Part shown: positions 1 to 9,186 of the stretch, piece after piece | Numbering within the stretch: position 1 is the stretch's first letter | How the letters are laid out: every line of letters begins with the position of its first letter | NCBI GenBank assembly: GCA_017478725.1 | Contig: JAFVDD010000019.1 | Coordinates: 1-38,504, forward strand | Direction of reading: 5' to 3' | Length of the DNA: 38,504 nucleotides | Origin: Paludibacteraceae bacterium | Lineage (GTDB): Bacteria > Bacteroidota > Bacteroidia > Bacteroidales > Paludibacteraceae | Translations under genes and position numbers: made by a program | The notes under the pieces: generated by a model | What the model was told of the DNA's origin: nothing | Databases searched by the model: none | Seen by the model: only the letters and a program-made list of their open reading frames with translations

Positions 1-1
1 A

Positions 2-571
2 CGCCACCGTCAGGGGCTCCACGAACTATACACCTACCACTTCCCCAAGACCTGGTCAGCCGCCTGTGTTACCAACCGCCAACTCATCAAAACTGCCCAA
101 CAAATAGCTCATTCCATCGAACGTGACCACTCCCTTCAAGCACTGGAGTGGCGCGTACGCTTCCTGCAACAACTATACACCCTTCCCGTTTGGTACAAAG
201 ACATGCAAGACGTGCCCGTCGCCCAGCGCCGTTACCCGCATTTCTACTCCTACGTCTTCACTACCGTCTATTATTCCCTCCGTGCCGCAACCCGGACGGA
301 AGCCGTCACCGCCCCGGACGTTACCTTCGAACCGATTACCTCTACAAAATACGAAAAAAACGCACCTGCGCTTGCGTATGTGCAAAAAAATGAGTACCTT
401 TGCACCCGATTTGCACATAGCAATCACTTACTAATCCATTTACTGAAATATGAAAAAGATTCTTTTTTCGCTTGCAGCGATCATGCTTATGACTACAGCT
501 TGCACTACCAAACAACAGACTACAGGTATCGACCTCGCCAATCTGGACACCACGGCGGTTCCTCAGAATGA
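2..571 (+). CDS. 3' part of an unidentified gene (5' end outside window; 3' end uncertain)
   Basis: Reading frame 2 is open from the window edge to the TGA at 569-571, and the other two forward frames stop early. Up to about base 340 the translation looks like real protein: many aromatic, Arg and Gln residues, with segments such as HFPKTWSAACVTNRQ and YPHFYSYVFTTVYYSLR. After about 345 the composition changes, the frame runs through the promoter of the next gene, and it overlaps that gene by 122 bases, which is unlikely for a genuine C-terminus. Either the true stop has been lost by frameshift (an A-run lies at 350-356) or the gene is decaying. I do not recognise the family. No function is offered. 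Confidence 0.4.
   Translation, partial: RHRQGLHELYTYHFPKTWSAACVTNRQLIKTAQQIAHSIERDHSLQALEWRVRFLQQLYTLPVWYKDMQDVPVAQRRYPHFYSYVFTTVYYSLRAATRTEAVTAPDVTFEPITSTKYEKNAPALAYVQKNEYLCTRFAHSNHLLIHLLKYEKDSFFACSDHAYDYSLHYQTTDYRYRPRQSGHHGGSSE
371..402 (+). promoter_or_regulatory. Bacteroidota-type promoter for the M13 peptidase gene
   Basis: CTTG at 371-374, a 20-base spacer and TACCTTTG at 395-402 match the Bacteroidota sigma consensus TTTG-N19/21-TAnnTTTG. The start would fall near 409, about 40 bases before the ATG. A perfect 10-bp inverted repeat (TATGTGCAAA at 377-386, TTTGCACATA at 410-419) flanks the -7 element. Confidence 0.7.
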
Positions 572-2468
572 TTTCTACCAGTACGCCTGCGGCGGTTGGA
601 TGGCGGCCAACCCGCTGACACCCGAGTACAGCCGATTCGGCTCGTTCGACAAACTCGGACTCAACAACCTCGAGCAGGTCAACGGTCTCATTCAGGAACT
701 GGCTTCCAAAAAGCACAAACAGGGCTCCGTAGAACAGAAGATCGGCGACCTCTACAACCTCGCGATGGACACCGCCCGCCGCAATCAGGAAGGCATCGCC
801 GCAGTACAGGAAACACTCGATGAAATCGAAGGAATCAGCACACGCGAACAACTCTCCGAAGTGCTTGGCAAAGCCATGGATTACCAGCTTTGGGCAATGT
901 ACGTGGACGCTGACGCGATGAACAGCTCGATGAATATCCTCAACGAGTATCAGGCCGGGTTCGCACTGGGTGAGAAAGAGTATTACCTCGACACCGACGA
1001 GCAGACTACCGCCATACGCAAAGCCTACGTAGCCTACGTAGAAAAACTCTTCGGACTCTTCGGTTTTGACAATGCCGCCGGGCGTGCCAACACCGTGCTC
1101 CGTCTGGAGACACGCCTCGCCAAAGCCGCTTACAGCAACGTCGAGCTCCGTGACCCGCAGCGCAACTACAACAAGATGTCTGTGGCGGACCTCCAGAAAC
1201 TGGTGCCGCAGATCAACTGGAACACCTATTTCGCAGCAGTCGGCATCACCCTTGACAGCCTTTCCGTCGGCCAGATTCCTCACCTGCAGGAAGCCGGCAA
1301 GATGCTGGCGGACGAACCCCTCGAAGACCTCAAGACTCTCTTTGCATGGCAGGTCATCGACGGTGCAGCCGGGTGCCTGACCGACGAAATCTATCAGGCC
1401 AGCTTTGATTTCTACGGACGTGTGCTCTCCGGACGCGAAGAACCCAGCCCGCTGTGGAAACGCGCCGTAGGTATCGTCAACGGTACACTTGGAGAGGCTG
1501 TAGGACAAATGTACGTCAAGAAATACTTCCCCGAGGAAAACAAAGAACGCATGCTCGCGCTCGTCAAGAACCTACAAAAAGCACTCGGTATCCGCATCGA
1601 AAACCTTGCATGGATGTCTGATGAAACCAAAGCCAAAGCGCTGGAGAAACTCAACGCCATCACTATCAAGATCGGTTATCCCGACGAGTGGCGCGATTAT
1701 AGCAAACTCGACATCAACGCTGCCGACACCTATTACGCCAACATCCGTCGGGCCGCCAAGTTCGAACAGGAGTACAGCCTCAGCTATCTCGGCAAACCCG
1801 TGGACAAAAAGAAATGGTACATGACCCCGCAAACCGTCAATGCCTATTACAACCCCTCCTCCAACGAGATTTGTTTCCCTGCCGGTATTCTCCAATACCC
1901 GTTCTTCGACATGTCTGCCGACGATGCGTTCAACTACGGCGCCATCGGCGTGGTGATCGGTCATGAGATGACTCACGGCTTCGACGACCAGGGATGCCAG
2001 TTCGACAAAGAAGGCAACATGGTCAACTGGTGGACCGCCGAGGACAAAGCCGCCTTCGACGCGCGAACCAAAGTGATGGAGGAAGCCTTCAACCGCATTG
2101 AGGTGGCTCCGGGCGTACATGCCAACGGTGCTTTCACACTCGGCGAGAACATCGCAGACCACGGAGGTCTTCAGGTTTCCTATCTGGCTTTCACTCTCAA
2201 TGAGGCTGCCAAACCCGAAGCTGAGCGTCTCCAGACACGCGACGGCTTCACACCCGCACAGCGTTTCTTCCTCGCCTATGCCAACGTATGGGCAGGCAAC
2301 ATTCGACCCGAGGAAATACTCAACCGCACCAAGTCCGACCCTCACTCGCTCGGCCGCTGGCGTGTCAACGGCGCACTGCCGCAGATCAACGCCTGGTACG
2401 AGGCATGGAACGTAACCGAGGAATCACCTCTATACGTAGCTCCGGAGGACCGCGTAAGCATCTGGTAA
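450..2468 (+). CDS. pepO: M13 family zinc metallopeptidase (PepO/neprilysin-like), lipoprotein
   Basis: A 672-aa peptidase of the M13 family, which cleaves oligopeptides. The N-terminus is a lipoprotein signal (basic start, hydrophobic stretch, TTAC with the lipidated Cys at residue 18), so the enzyme should be anchored in the envelope facing the periplasm or the cell surface. The zinc site is clear: HEMTH at residues 505-509, with the third ligand Glu in ENIADHGG starting at residue 566. The substrate-binding NAYYNP segment and the C-terminal RVSIW ending also fit the family; the usual Cys near the end of eukaryotic members is absent. Length is normal. The gene stands alone, with its own promoter at 371-402 and a strong terminator directly downstream. 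Substrate is unknown. The symbol is used in the family sense only. Confidence 0.93.
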   Translation: MKKILFSLAAIMLMTTACTTKQQTTGIDLANLDTTAVPQNDFYQYACGGWMAANPLTPEYSRFGSFDKLGLNNLEQVNGLIQELASKKHKQGSVEQKIGDLYNLAMDTARRNQEGIAAVQETLDEIEGISTREQLSEVLGKAMDYQLWAMYVDADAMNSSMNILNEYQAGFALGEKEYYLDTDEQTTAIRKAYVAYVEKLFGLFGFDNAAGRANTVLRLETRLAKAAYSNVELRDPQRNYNKMSVADLQKLVPQINWNTYFAAVGITLDSLSVGQIPHLQEAGKMLADEPLEDLKTLFAWQVIDGAAGCLTDEIYQASFDFYGRVLSGREEPSPLWKRAVGIVNGTLGEAVGQMYVKKYFPEENKERMLALVKNLQKALGIRIENLAWMSDETKAKALEKLNAITIKIGYPDEWRDYSKLDINAADTYYANIRRAAKFEQEYSLSYLGKPVDKKKWYMTPQTVNAYYNPSSNEICFPAGILQYPFFDMSADDAFNYGAIGVVIGHEMTHGFDDQGCQFDKEGNMVNWWTAEDKAAFDARTKVMEEAFNRIEVAPGVHANGAFTLGENIADHGGLQVSYLAFTLNEAAKPEAERLQTRDGFTPAQRFFLAYANVWAGNIRPEEILNRTKSDPHSLGRWRVNGALPQINAWYEAWNVTEESPLYVAPEDRVSIW

Positions 2469-2470
2469 GA

Positions 2471-2509
2471 AAAAGAAGCGGAATGCCCAATCAGCATTCC
2501 GCTTCTTTT
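2471..2509. terminator. Intrinsic terminator between convergent M13 peptidase gene and metG
   Basis: A perfect 16-bp stem (2471-2486 with 2494-2509) and 7-base loop sit 3 bases after the M13 stop codon. The right arm ends in TTTT and the left arm starts with AAAA, so it could stop transcription from both sides. Confidence 0.9.
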
Positions 2510-2588
2510 GTTCTAATTCGCATATTATTAGATTCTCCTCGGAACATGATCCCGTGATGGTCCTGTTCTAATCCGCAGATTATCCGGA

Positions 2589-4664
2589 TTATCCCACACG
2601 GCTTCCTGCTTTCACAAGTGCACTGACGGTCGTGACTACCAGTTTGCCGTCGGCATCTACTGCCGAGAGAATCATTCCCTGGCTCTCGATACCCATCATC
2701 TTACGCGGCGGGAAATTGGCAATATACAACACTTGTTTGCCTACCAGTACAGACGGATCGGGATAACTCTGCGCTATGCCGCTGAGAATAGTCCGTCCGC
2801 CCATGCCGTCGTCCAGCTTGAACTGCAGCAGACGGTCGGATTTCTTCACATTGCTGCACTCCAAAACCGTAGCTACGCGGATATCTGTCTTGTCGAACTC
2901 ATCAATCGTGGTAGCCGCTTTCACAGGCTCCGGACGCCAGTTCTTCAGCGCCTCCGCCTTGGCTGCCTCCTCGTTCTCCTTTTTAATACGCGCGAGGCGG
3001 TCCAACTGACCTTGGATAACCGCGTCCTCAATCTTCTCAAACAGCAGCGATACCTCGCCGAGAGCCTGACCTTCTTTCAGCAGGTCGATACGGCCTAAAT
3101 CGTCCCAGCCTATCGCGCCGTCCAGTTGCAGCATCGTCTTCAGCTTCTCTGATGAGAACGGCAGGAACGGCTCAAAAGCCACTGCCAGGTTGGCGGCAAT
3201 CTGCAGTGCCAGGTGAAGCACTGTGGCTGTTCTCTCCATATCGGTCTTGGCCAGTTTCCACGGCTCGGTGTCAGCGAGGTATTTGTTGCCGATACGTGCC
3301 AGGTTCATCGCCTCTTTCTGCGCATCGCGGAAACGGAAATTGTCCAGCAGCTGCTCCAGCGTAGCCTTCACGTTCTTGAACTCCTCTATGGTCTGACGGT
3401 CATACTCGGTCAGCTCGCCGCATGCCGGCACTTTGCCCTCGAAATACTTGCCGGTCAGCACCAGCGCACGGTTGACAAAGTTGCCATAGATAGCCACCAG
3501 CTCATTGTTGTTGCGTGCCTGGAAATCCGCCCAGGTGAAATCATTGTCCTTCGTCTCCGGCGCATTGGCGGTCAGCACATAGCGCAGCACATCCTGCTTG
3601 CCGGGGAAATCCTCCAGATACTCGTTCAGCCAGACTGCCCAGTTGCGCGAAGTGGAGATCTTGTCGCCCTCCAGGTTCAGAAACTCGTTGCTCGGCACGT
3701 TGTCCGGCAGGTTGTAGCCCTGCGCCTTGAGCATGGCGGGGAACACAATACAATGGAACACTATATTGTCTTTGCCTATGAAATGAATCATTCGCGTATC
3801 CTCTTGCTTCCACCATTTCTCCCAATTGCCGTATTTCTCCGGCTGTGCGTCGCAGAGTTCCTTGGTGTTGCTGATATAGCCGATCGGAGCGTCAAACCAC
3901 ACATACAGCACCTTACCCTCAGCACCCTCTACGGGCACTGGGATACCCCATTCCAGGTCACGGGTCACCGCTCTGGGTTTCAACCCGCCGTCCAGCCAAC
4001 TCTTGCACTGGCCATAGACATTAGGACGCCATTCTTTGTGGTGGTTCAGTATCCAATCCTCCAGCCATGCCTGATACTGATCCAGAGGCAGATACCAGTG
4101 CTTGGTGGCTTTCTTGGTAAGCGGATTACCCGTCTCGGCGTTATAGGGGTTGATCAGCTCGTCCGGCGAGAGCGTGGCGCCGCATTTCTCGCACTGGTCG
4201 CCGTAGGCACCCAGCGAGTGGCAGCGCGGACACTCGCCGCGGATATTCCTGTCGGTCAGAAAATGCCCCGTCTCTTCGTCATAGAACTGCTCGCTGGTCT
4301 CTTCGGTAAACTGACCCGCGTCATACATCTTGCGGAAATAGTCCGCCGCAAACCGGTGGTGAATCGGCGAGGTCGTACGCGAATAGATATCATAACTGAT
4401 ACCGAACTCCTCAAACGATCGCTTGATCAACTCATGGTAACGGTCAACCACCTGCTGGGTGGTGATACCTTCTTTGCGTGCGCGGATAGTAACCGGCACG
4501 CCGTGCTCGTCGCTGCCGCCTACAAACAATACTTCCTTGCCTTTCAGGCGCAGATAGCGCGCATAAATGTCCGCGGGTACATACACTCCAGCCAAGTGAC
4601 CGATATGCACAGGACCATTGGCATAAGGCAGTGCCGCGGTGATTAAAGTACGATTAAATGCCAT
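2589..4664 (-). CDS. metG: Methionine--tRNA ligase with C-terminal tRNA-binding domain
   Basis: A cytoplasmic 691-aa class I aminoacyl-tRNA synthetase that charges tRNA-Met. It has HIGH at residues 20-23, a zinc knuckle with Cys145, Cys148, Cys158 and Cys161, and KISTS at 335-339 as the KMSKS loop. The last 110 or so residues form an EMAP/Arc1p-type OB-fold domain ([17 protein letters not shown]), typical of the long dimeric bacterial MetG. Length is as expected. The ATG at 4662-4664 opens directly into the catalytic domain, so the start is secure. A promoter at 4779-4810 would give a leader of about 110 bases containing a small hairpin. Confidence 0.98.
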   Translation of the reverse strand: MAFNRTLITAALPYANGPVHIGHLAGVYVPADIYARYLRLKGKEVLFVGGSDEHGVPVTIRARKEGITTQQVVDRYHELIKRSFEEFGISYDIYSRTTSPIHHRFAADYFRKMYDAGQFTEETSEQFYDEETGHFLTDRNIRGECPRCHSLGAYGDQCEKCGATLSPDELINPYNAETGNPLTKKATKHWYLPLDQYQAWLEDWILNHHKEWRPNVYGQCKSWLDGGLKPRAVTRDLEWGIPVPVEGAEGKVLYVWFDAPIGYISNTKELCDAQPEKYGNWEKWWKQEDTRMIHFIGKDNIVFHCIVFPAMLKAQGYNLPDNVPSNEFLNLEGDKISTSRNWAVWLNEYLEDFPGKQDVLRYVLTANAPETKDNDFTWADFQARNNNELVAIYGNFVNRALVLTGKYFEGKVPACGELTEYDRQTIEEFKNVKATLEQLLDNFRFRDAQKEAMNLARIGNKYLADTEPWKLAKTDMERTATVLHLALQIAANLAVAFEPFLPFSSEKLKTMLQLDGAIGWDDLGRIDLLKEGQALGEVSLLFEKIEDAVIQGQLDRLARIKKENEEAAKAEALKNWRPEPVKAATTIDEFDKTDIRVATVLECSNVKKSDRLLQFKLDDGMGGRTILSGIAQSYPDPSVLVGKQVLYIANFPPRKMMGIESQGMILSAVDADGKLVVTTVSALVKAGSRVG

Positions 4665-4699
4665 ATTTTGTAGATTTTTTATGCAGAATTATAAAAAAA

Positions 4700-4731
4700 T
4701 TTGCATGTTTCAAATATTTTTTGTAATTTCG
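4700..4731 (+). promoter_or_regulatory. Promoter for the outer-membrane protein gene at 4818
   Basis: TTTG at 4700-4703, 20 bases, then TAATTTCG at 4724-4731 (one base off TAnnTTTG). Transcription would start near 4738, inside the metG leader on the other strand. Confidence 0.55.
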
Positions 4732-4778
4732 CACCGAATTATGGCATGTTGAGCCATGCTCGGTTTGGAAATCGGGTG

Positions 4779-4810
4779 CAAAGATAGTGATTTTTTCTGA
4801 AAAAGACAAA
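4779..4810 (-). promoter_or_regulatory. Promoter for metG
   Basis: Read on the minus strand: TTTG (4810-4807), 20 bases, TATCTTTG (4786-4779). This is a full match to the Bacteroidota consensus and spacing. The predicted start is near 4773. Confidence 0.7.
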
Positions 4811-4817
4811 TATTTTG

Positions 4818-5861
4818 GTGAAAAAACTTTCTTCGTATATCATTCTTTTGGTTGCAGTGCTCATTTCAGGTACGGCAAAGGCCGATATCAAGCACTATAT
4901 AGGTGCGCAGATCAACGGCGGCGAATGGTCGCTGTGGGATAATGCCGGACCTACTGGCAACGATGTGTCGTACGGCGCAGCCGGAGCTCTGGGTTTTAAC
5001 TACGAGATGCAGGTTGGTCCTACCTACGGCCAGACACGCTTCCTGCTCAATGTGGGCTTGAGCGCCCAGGCAGGTATGACTGTTTTTATTTCCAAACGCA
5101 ACTTCACATGCACGCTGCCGGGCCAAAAAGACAGCCAAAACGATGACTTCACATATGTGTACGAGTTATCCAACCGCAGAGACCGGTACAACAAACTGGT
5201 GGCACAAGTGCCCATTTTGGTCGGTGTGCAGCACAAGCGGTTCTATATGCTGGCAGGTGTCAAGCTCGGCTACAACGCACTGGGTACCTACAAAACCCAG
5301 GGGCAACTGACCACCTATGGTCGATACGATCAGTTCATTGACCCTATCACCAAATTCCCCGTTACACAGTTCTACGACGAGCCGCAGCTGGTGAGCAAAG
5401 ACGGCAAATCCACTATCAACCCGATTAGCGTGGACGCAACGATTGAAATGGGCGGACGCATCGGATTCCTGACCAACGACAAGGGCTATGATGTTCCGAA
5501 ACGCATTATTGAATACCGCATGGCTGTATTTGCTGATTATGGCGTGTTCGGCTATGCCAAATGGTACAGCAACGATGCGGCTTTCATGGTTCCCAAAGGC
5601 ACTACCTACAGCGAAACGACTGACATGAGGGACTTCGTAGCAATCCATGATGTTTTGTCTTCCAGAGACTATATTCCGTCCAACGTGAAGCACAACGTAA
5701 AGGAGGGTGACTTTATTGGCCACAATATTATGATCGGCCTCAAATTCACCGTCCTCTTCCTCATGCCCGACAAAGGCAAGTGCGTATTGTGTAATGATAA
5801 CTACAACGGCTCATCCCGCCGGTCAAGCGGTGGCCGCAGAGGCGTGAAGTACGAGGAATAA
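4818..5861 (+). CDS. Secreted outer-membrane beta-barrel-like protein, unknown function
   Basis: A 347-aa protein starting with a signal peptide (KKLSSYIILLVAVLISGTAKA, cleavage likely after residue 22). The body is rich in alternating polar and hydrophobic stretches with Gly and aromatic residues (GAAGALGFNYEMQVG, RFLLNVGLSAQAG, IMIGLKFTVLFL), as in small outer-membrane barrels. I do not recognise the family. The end is odd: after the last strand comes a Cys pair (CVLC) followed by a Ser/Arg/Gly-rich tail. I chose the GTG at 4818 because it begins the signal peptide; a TTG at 4815 is the alternative. The last 39 bases overlap the 3' end of cdaA on the opposite strand. Confidence 0.75.
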   Translation: MKKLSSYIILLVAVLISGTAKADIKHYIGAQINGGEWSLWDNAGPTGNDVSYGAAGALGFNYEMQVGPTYGQTRFLLNVGLSAQAGMTVFISKRNFTCTLPGQKDSQNDDFTYVYELSNRRDRYNKLVAQVPILVGVQHKRFYMLAGVKLGYNALGTYKTQGQLTTYGRYDQFIDPITKFPVTQFYDEPQLVSKDGKSTINPISVDATIEMGGRIGFLTNDKGYDVPKRIIEYRMAVFADYGVFGYAKWYSNDAAFMVPKGTTYSETTDMRDFVAIHDVLSSRDYIPSNVKHNVKEGDFIGHNIMIGLKFTVLFLMPDKGKCVLCNDNYNGSSRRSSGGRRGVKYEE

Positions 5862-6590
5862 ATCATCCTCTTTCACCTCGCGGATTTCACCACCACGGGC
5901 TACAGAAATATGCCCGGTCTCTTCGGACACAACGATACACGTTGCGTCCGTTTTTTCTGCCAGACCGAGTGCCGAACGGTGGCGCAGACCGTAATGCAAA
6001 GGGATGGTTTGATTGTGACTCACCGGCAAAATACAAGCCGCTGCCTCCAGTTTGCCGTTGCGGATAATCAGTGCGCCGTCATGCAACGGAGTGTTTTTGA
6101 AGAATATATTCTCTATCAACCGCGCCGAGACAGCTGCATTCAGCCGCTCGCCCGTGTCCGAGTATTCCTTCAGGTCGCTCTCACCGGCTATCACGATCAG
6201 CGCACCGGTCTTGGTGTTCGCCATATGGCGGCAGGCATTGATAATCTCCAGCACCTGCTGACGCGAAACGGTGTCGTCCTCCGCGCTCCGACGCAGAAAC
6301 CTGAACGAAGAAAAACGCGCACCTATACGGTTGAAGAACGAGCGGATCTCTTCCTGGAATATGACAATCAGCGCGATAGCTCCTACAGAGATAATCCGGT
6401 CAAACAAAGCACCCGTCAGGTCCAGCTGGAATACAAAACTGACCAGAAACCACACCACGATAAACGCCAATATACCCCAAAACAGATTGGCGGCACCCGA
6501 GCGGCGCAGCAGACGGTAGGTCTCGTACAAGATAGCTGCTACCAGCAAGATATCTATCACATCCTTGAACCCGAAATCAAAAACAAACAT
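5823..6590 (-). CDS. cdaA: Diadenylate cyclase CdaA (c-di-AMP synthase)
   Basis: A 255-aa membrane enzyme that joins two ATP into cyclic di-AMP, a second messenger tied to potassium, osmotic and envelope homeostasis. Three hydrophobic helices lie in residues 10-80 and the DAC catalytic domain follows, with both signature motifs present: DGA at 171-173 (in LHDGALII) and RHR at 203-205 (in GLRHRSALG). Length is typical for CdaA/DacA. It lies 13 bases behind folP on the same strand and is probably co-transcribed with it, a pairing I recall as common in Bacteroidota. Its 3' end overlaps the convergent barrel gene by 39 bases. Confidence 0.96.
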   Translation of the reverse strand: MFVFDFGFKDVIDILLVAAILYETYRLLRRSGAANLFWGILAFIVVWFLVSFVFQLDLTGALFDRIISVGAIALIVIFQEEIRSFFNRIGARFSSFRFLRRSAEDDTVSRQQVLEIINACRHMANTKTGALIVIAGESDLKEYSDTGERLNAAVSARLIENIFFKNTPLHDGALIIRNGKLEAAACILPVSHNQTIPLHYGLRHRSALGLAEKTDATCIVVSEETGHISVARGGEIREVKEDDLFLVLHASAATA

Positions 6591-6603
6591 ACCTGTTTAC
6601 GAT

Positions 6604-7323
6604 TTATTCATTTATTTTCTCATAAAGCATTACCGTCTGGCGCGCCTCTTTGACGTCGTGCACCCGTAGAATGGTAGCGCCGTGCTGCAGGGCATAGAAA
6701 TGCACCACCTGAGTCGCTGACAGGCAACCCTCCGGAGTTGTGCCCAGCAGTTTGTACAGCATTGATTTGCGGCTTACGCCTATCAATACAGGACACCCGT
6801 ATTCTTTCAGTCTGTCCATCTCGCGCAGACAGCGGTAGTCATTCTCCACCCCTCCCGTAAAACCCAAACCGGGATCCAGGATCAGCTGCATACCCGCCAG
6901 CCTGTCTATTGTCTTCAGCCGGCTGTAATCACCGCGCAGTGTCCATATATACGGCACCCGGAAATCACGCACCACATCGTACATCTCCTCGCTTCCGCCG
7001 GAGATATCATTGATAATCATCGGCCCGAACTCTTCCAGCGCCCTGCGGGCTATTTCCGGACGAAAAGTATCCAGCGACAGGCGCGCTTGGGGCATTTCTT
7101 TACGTAGCGCATCCAGAGCAGGCGCCACGCGGCGCCACTCTTCCTCCGCACCGGCGGGCTGACTGTCCGGACGCGTGGAACAACCACCTACATCCAGTAT
7201 ATCGGCTCCCTCCGATCCGGCACGGCGTGCTGCTGCCAGCAACTGTGCAACCCCGCTGAGCCGGGACGGAGCAAAAAAGCTGTCCGGCGTAACATTTAAT
7301 ATCGCCATTACCTGCGCTTGCAT
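6604..7323 (-). CDS. folP: Dihydropteroate synthase
   Basis: A 239-aa folate enzyme that condenses 6-hydroxymethyl-dihydropterin diphosphate with p-aminobenzoate. It shows the pterin-site motif ILNVTPDSF near the N-terminus, GGCSTRPDS as the second signature, NDISGG in the middle and RVHDVKEARQTV at the C-terminus. It is 30-40 residues shorter than most family members because little precedes ILNVTPDSF; I see no in-frame upstream start that would lengthen it. A TAATTTTG element at 7328-7335 on the minus strand lies so close to the ATG that a message starting there would be almost leaderless, but there is no good -33 partner. It is followed by cdaA. Confidence 0.95.
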   Translation of the reverse strand: MQAQVMAILNVTPDSFFAPSRLSGVAQLLAAARRAGSEGADILDVGGCSTRPDSQPAGAEEEWRRVAPALDALRKEMPQARLSLDTFRPEIARRALEEFGPMIINDISGGSEEMYDVVRDFRVPYIWTLRGDYSRLKTIDRLAGMQLILDPGLGFTGGVENDYRCLREMDRLKEYGCPVLIGVSRKSMLYKLLGTTPEGCLSATQVVHFYALQHGATILRVHDVKEARQTVMLYEKINE

Positions 7324-7426
7324 TGTGCAAAATTACTAAAAAAATAGGACAATCTCGGTATCAAAAGGCAAAAAAATGAGTTTTTTAGGGGAAAAATACA
7401 TTTTTTTTTCATTTTTGCTTGAAAAT

Positions 7427-7459
7427 ATTGGGGAGTTTGCAAAAAAAGTTGTATCTTTG
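7427..7459 (+). promoter_or_regulatory. Promoter for the GldJ-type lipoprotein gene
   Basis: ATTG at 7427-7430, 21 bases, TATCTTTG at 7452-7459. It predicts a leader of about 87 bases containing a direct repeat of ACGTAAAATTA (7503-7513 and 7528-7538). Confidence 0.6.
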
Positions 7460-7552
7460 CAGGCTGATTAGTGTGCACGTATGTACACGCGCAGCTGCAT
7501 ACACGTAAAATTATATTGTTTTAACCACGTAAAATTACTACACACAAACTAT

Positions 7553-9154
7553 ATGAAGAGCGTATTTAAGTATCTTTTGTTGGTTTCGGTCGTCGTACTG
7601 GCCGCTTGCAACAACCAACGCGAACTGAACACCAAGGTTAGTAACACTACCGGATGGAATTATTTCGAGCGTAAGATGAATTACGAGTTCCAGGCCAACG
7701 CCGGAGTAGGCAATGTCAACCCTACCGGCATGGTTTCCATCCAGGGCGGTACATTCACCGTAGGTGAGAAAGACGAGTTTATGACCGCGCCTCGCAACAA
7801 CGAGACACGTAGCCTGACTGTTACCTCCTTCTATATGGACAAATACGAGGTTTCCAACATCAACTGGAACGAGTATCTCCATTGGCTGGAAGTAGTGTTC
7901 GGCCCTGTAGCACCCGAACTGGTGGACAAAGCACGCCCCGATCACACCGTTTGGCGTGAAGACATGGCTTACAACGAGCCGTACGAGGAGAACTATTTCG
8001 AGCACCCCGCTTTCTCGTTCTACCCGGTTGTAGGTGTTACATGGGAGCAAGCTATGGCTTATTGCCAATGGCGTACCGACCGTGTCAACGAGCTGGCGCT
8101 GATCAATAGCGGCGAGCTGGCTATGCCCGCCTTTGGCGACCTGCAACCTATTGACGACGAAGCCGCCAAGGACGAGTGGGAGCAGCAGACCGGCTACACG
8201 ATGTACTCGTATGAGGAAACCAGTCCCGAGGATCCGGAGCAGACAATCACAATGTACCGCCCCGGCTATGAGTGGATTCGCGACAAGTTTGTATTCAATA
8301 CCGAGAAATATCTGATGGATGAAAATTACGTGCCTGAGTTTGGCCGCAAACCCCGTCGCGACAGCTATGGCAACGACCGCAAGGTAAACCGTGGCGACGG
8401 TGTGCTGGTAGCCAGCTACCGCCTGCCGACAGAGGCTGAGTGGGAGTTTGCTGCGTATGCTCCGGTAGCAGGCCCCGACGGTCTGACCGTTGAGGGTAAG
8501 ATCTATCCGTGGTCGGGTTATCATCCGCGTGATATGAGCAAGAAGAATGCCGGCTCCATGCAGGCCAACTTCGTTCGCGGACGTGGTGATATGATGGGTG
8601 TCAGCGGCGCGCTCAACGACGGTTATGTGATTACCAACCCCGTGGATGAGTTCGCCCCGAACGATTTCGGCTTGTACAACATGGCAGGCAACGTCAACGA
8701 GTGGGTGCTCGACGTCTTCCGCGAGACTACTTTCCAGGATGCTAACGAGTACAACGCTTTCCGTGGAAACATCTACGCCAAAGCGCTCAAGAGTGCAGAT
8801 GGCAAATATGAGTTGGATTCCGTGGGCTGCATCCGCCTCACTTGGGAGCCCGAGGATGATAAACGTGACGTACTGGACGGTGATTTCGCCAGCCTTATCG
8901 TAACCGATTATCCTTTGGATACAATCGGTCTGGAGCATCCCGAGACTGCCAAGATCGACCCCACGGATATTCTGGCTCCGCGCGTTACCAAGAAATCGCG
9001 TGTTTACAAAGGCGGCTCATGGGCTGACCGTATCTACTGGCTCAATCCTTCCACACGTCGTTACCTCGACCAGGACAAGAGCTCGTCCAAGATCGGCTTC
9101 CGCTGCGCTATGTCCACACTGGGTGACCAGCTGCCGAGCAACATCAAGAAATAA
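7553..9154 (+). CDS. gldJ: GldJ-type lipoprotein with formylglycine-generating-enzyme-like (FGE/sulfatase-modifying) fold
   Basis: A lipoprotein of 533 aa from the chosen start. I use the ATG at 7553 because it begins a textbook signal (KSVFKYLLLVSVVVLAAC, lipid Cys19); an upstream in-frame ATG at 7481 only adds an unlikely hydrophilic leader. The order NTTGWNYF, then GMVSIQGGTFTVGE, SFYMDKYEVSNINWNEYL, YRLPTEAEWEFAA, MAGNVNEWVLD and KGGSWADR is the FGE-like fold seen in GldJ and GldK/PorK. The early TGWNYF block and overall length fit GldJ best. In Bacteroidota these proteins belong to the gliding/type IX secretion machinery on the periplasmic side of the outer membrane. No gldKLMN genes are adjacent; gcvH follows after 32 bases. 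PorK is the main alternative name. Confidence 0.82.
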   Translation: MKSVFKYLLLVSVVVLAACNNQRELNTKVSNTTGWNYFERKMNYEFQANAGVGNVNPTGMVSIQGGTFTVGEKDEFMTAPRNNETRSLTVTSFYMDKYEVSNINWNEYLHWLEVVFGPVAPELVDKARPDHTVWREDMAYNEPYEENYFEHPAFSFYPVVGVTWEQAMAYCQWRTDRVNELALINSGELAMPAFGDLQPIDDEAAKDEWEQQTGYTMYSYEETSPEDPEQTITMYRPGYEWIRDKFVFNTEKYLMDENYVPEFGRKPRRDSYGNDRKVNRGDGVLVASYRLPTEAEWEFAAYAPVAGPDGLTVEGKIYPWSGYHPRDMSKKNAGSMQANFVRGRGDMMGVSGALNDGYVITNPVDEFAPNDFGLYNMAGNVNEWVLDVFRETTFQDANEYNAFRGNIYAKALKSADGKYELDSVGCIRLTWEPEDDKRDVLDGDFASLIVTDYPLDTIGLEHPETAKIDPTDILAPRVTKKSRVYKGGSWADRIYWLNPSTRRYLDQDKSSSKIGFRCAMSTLGDQLPSNIKK

Positions 9155-9186
9155 TCTACCAGAAAACAACCATTTAATACTGATAT

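Noticed and set aside
3213-4646. Long open frame on the plus strand opposite metG (477 codons)
   Set aside because: metG is certain on the other strand; the antisense frame is a by-product of its codon usage, shows no family motif and has no promoter.
7538-8938. Long minus-strand open frame opposite the GldJ-type gene
   Set aside because: The plus-strand gene has a signal peptide and clear FGE-like motifs; the antisense translation looks like a mirror product.
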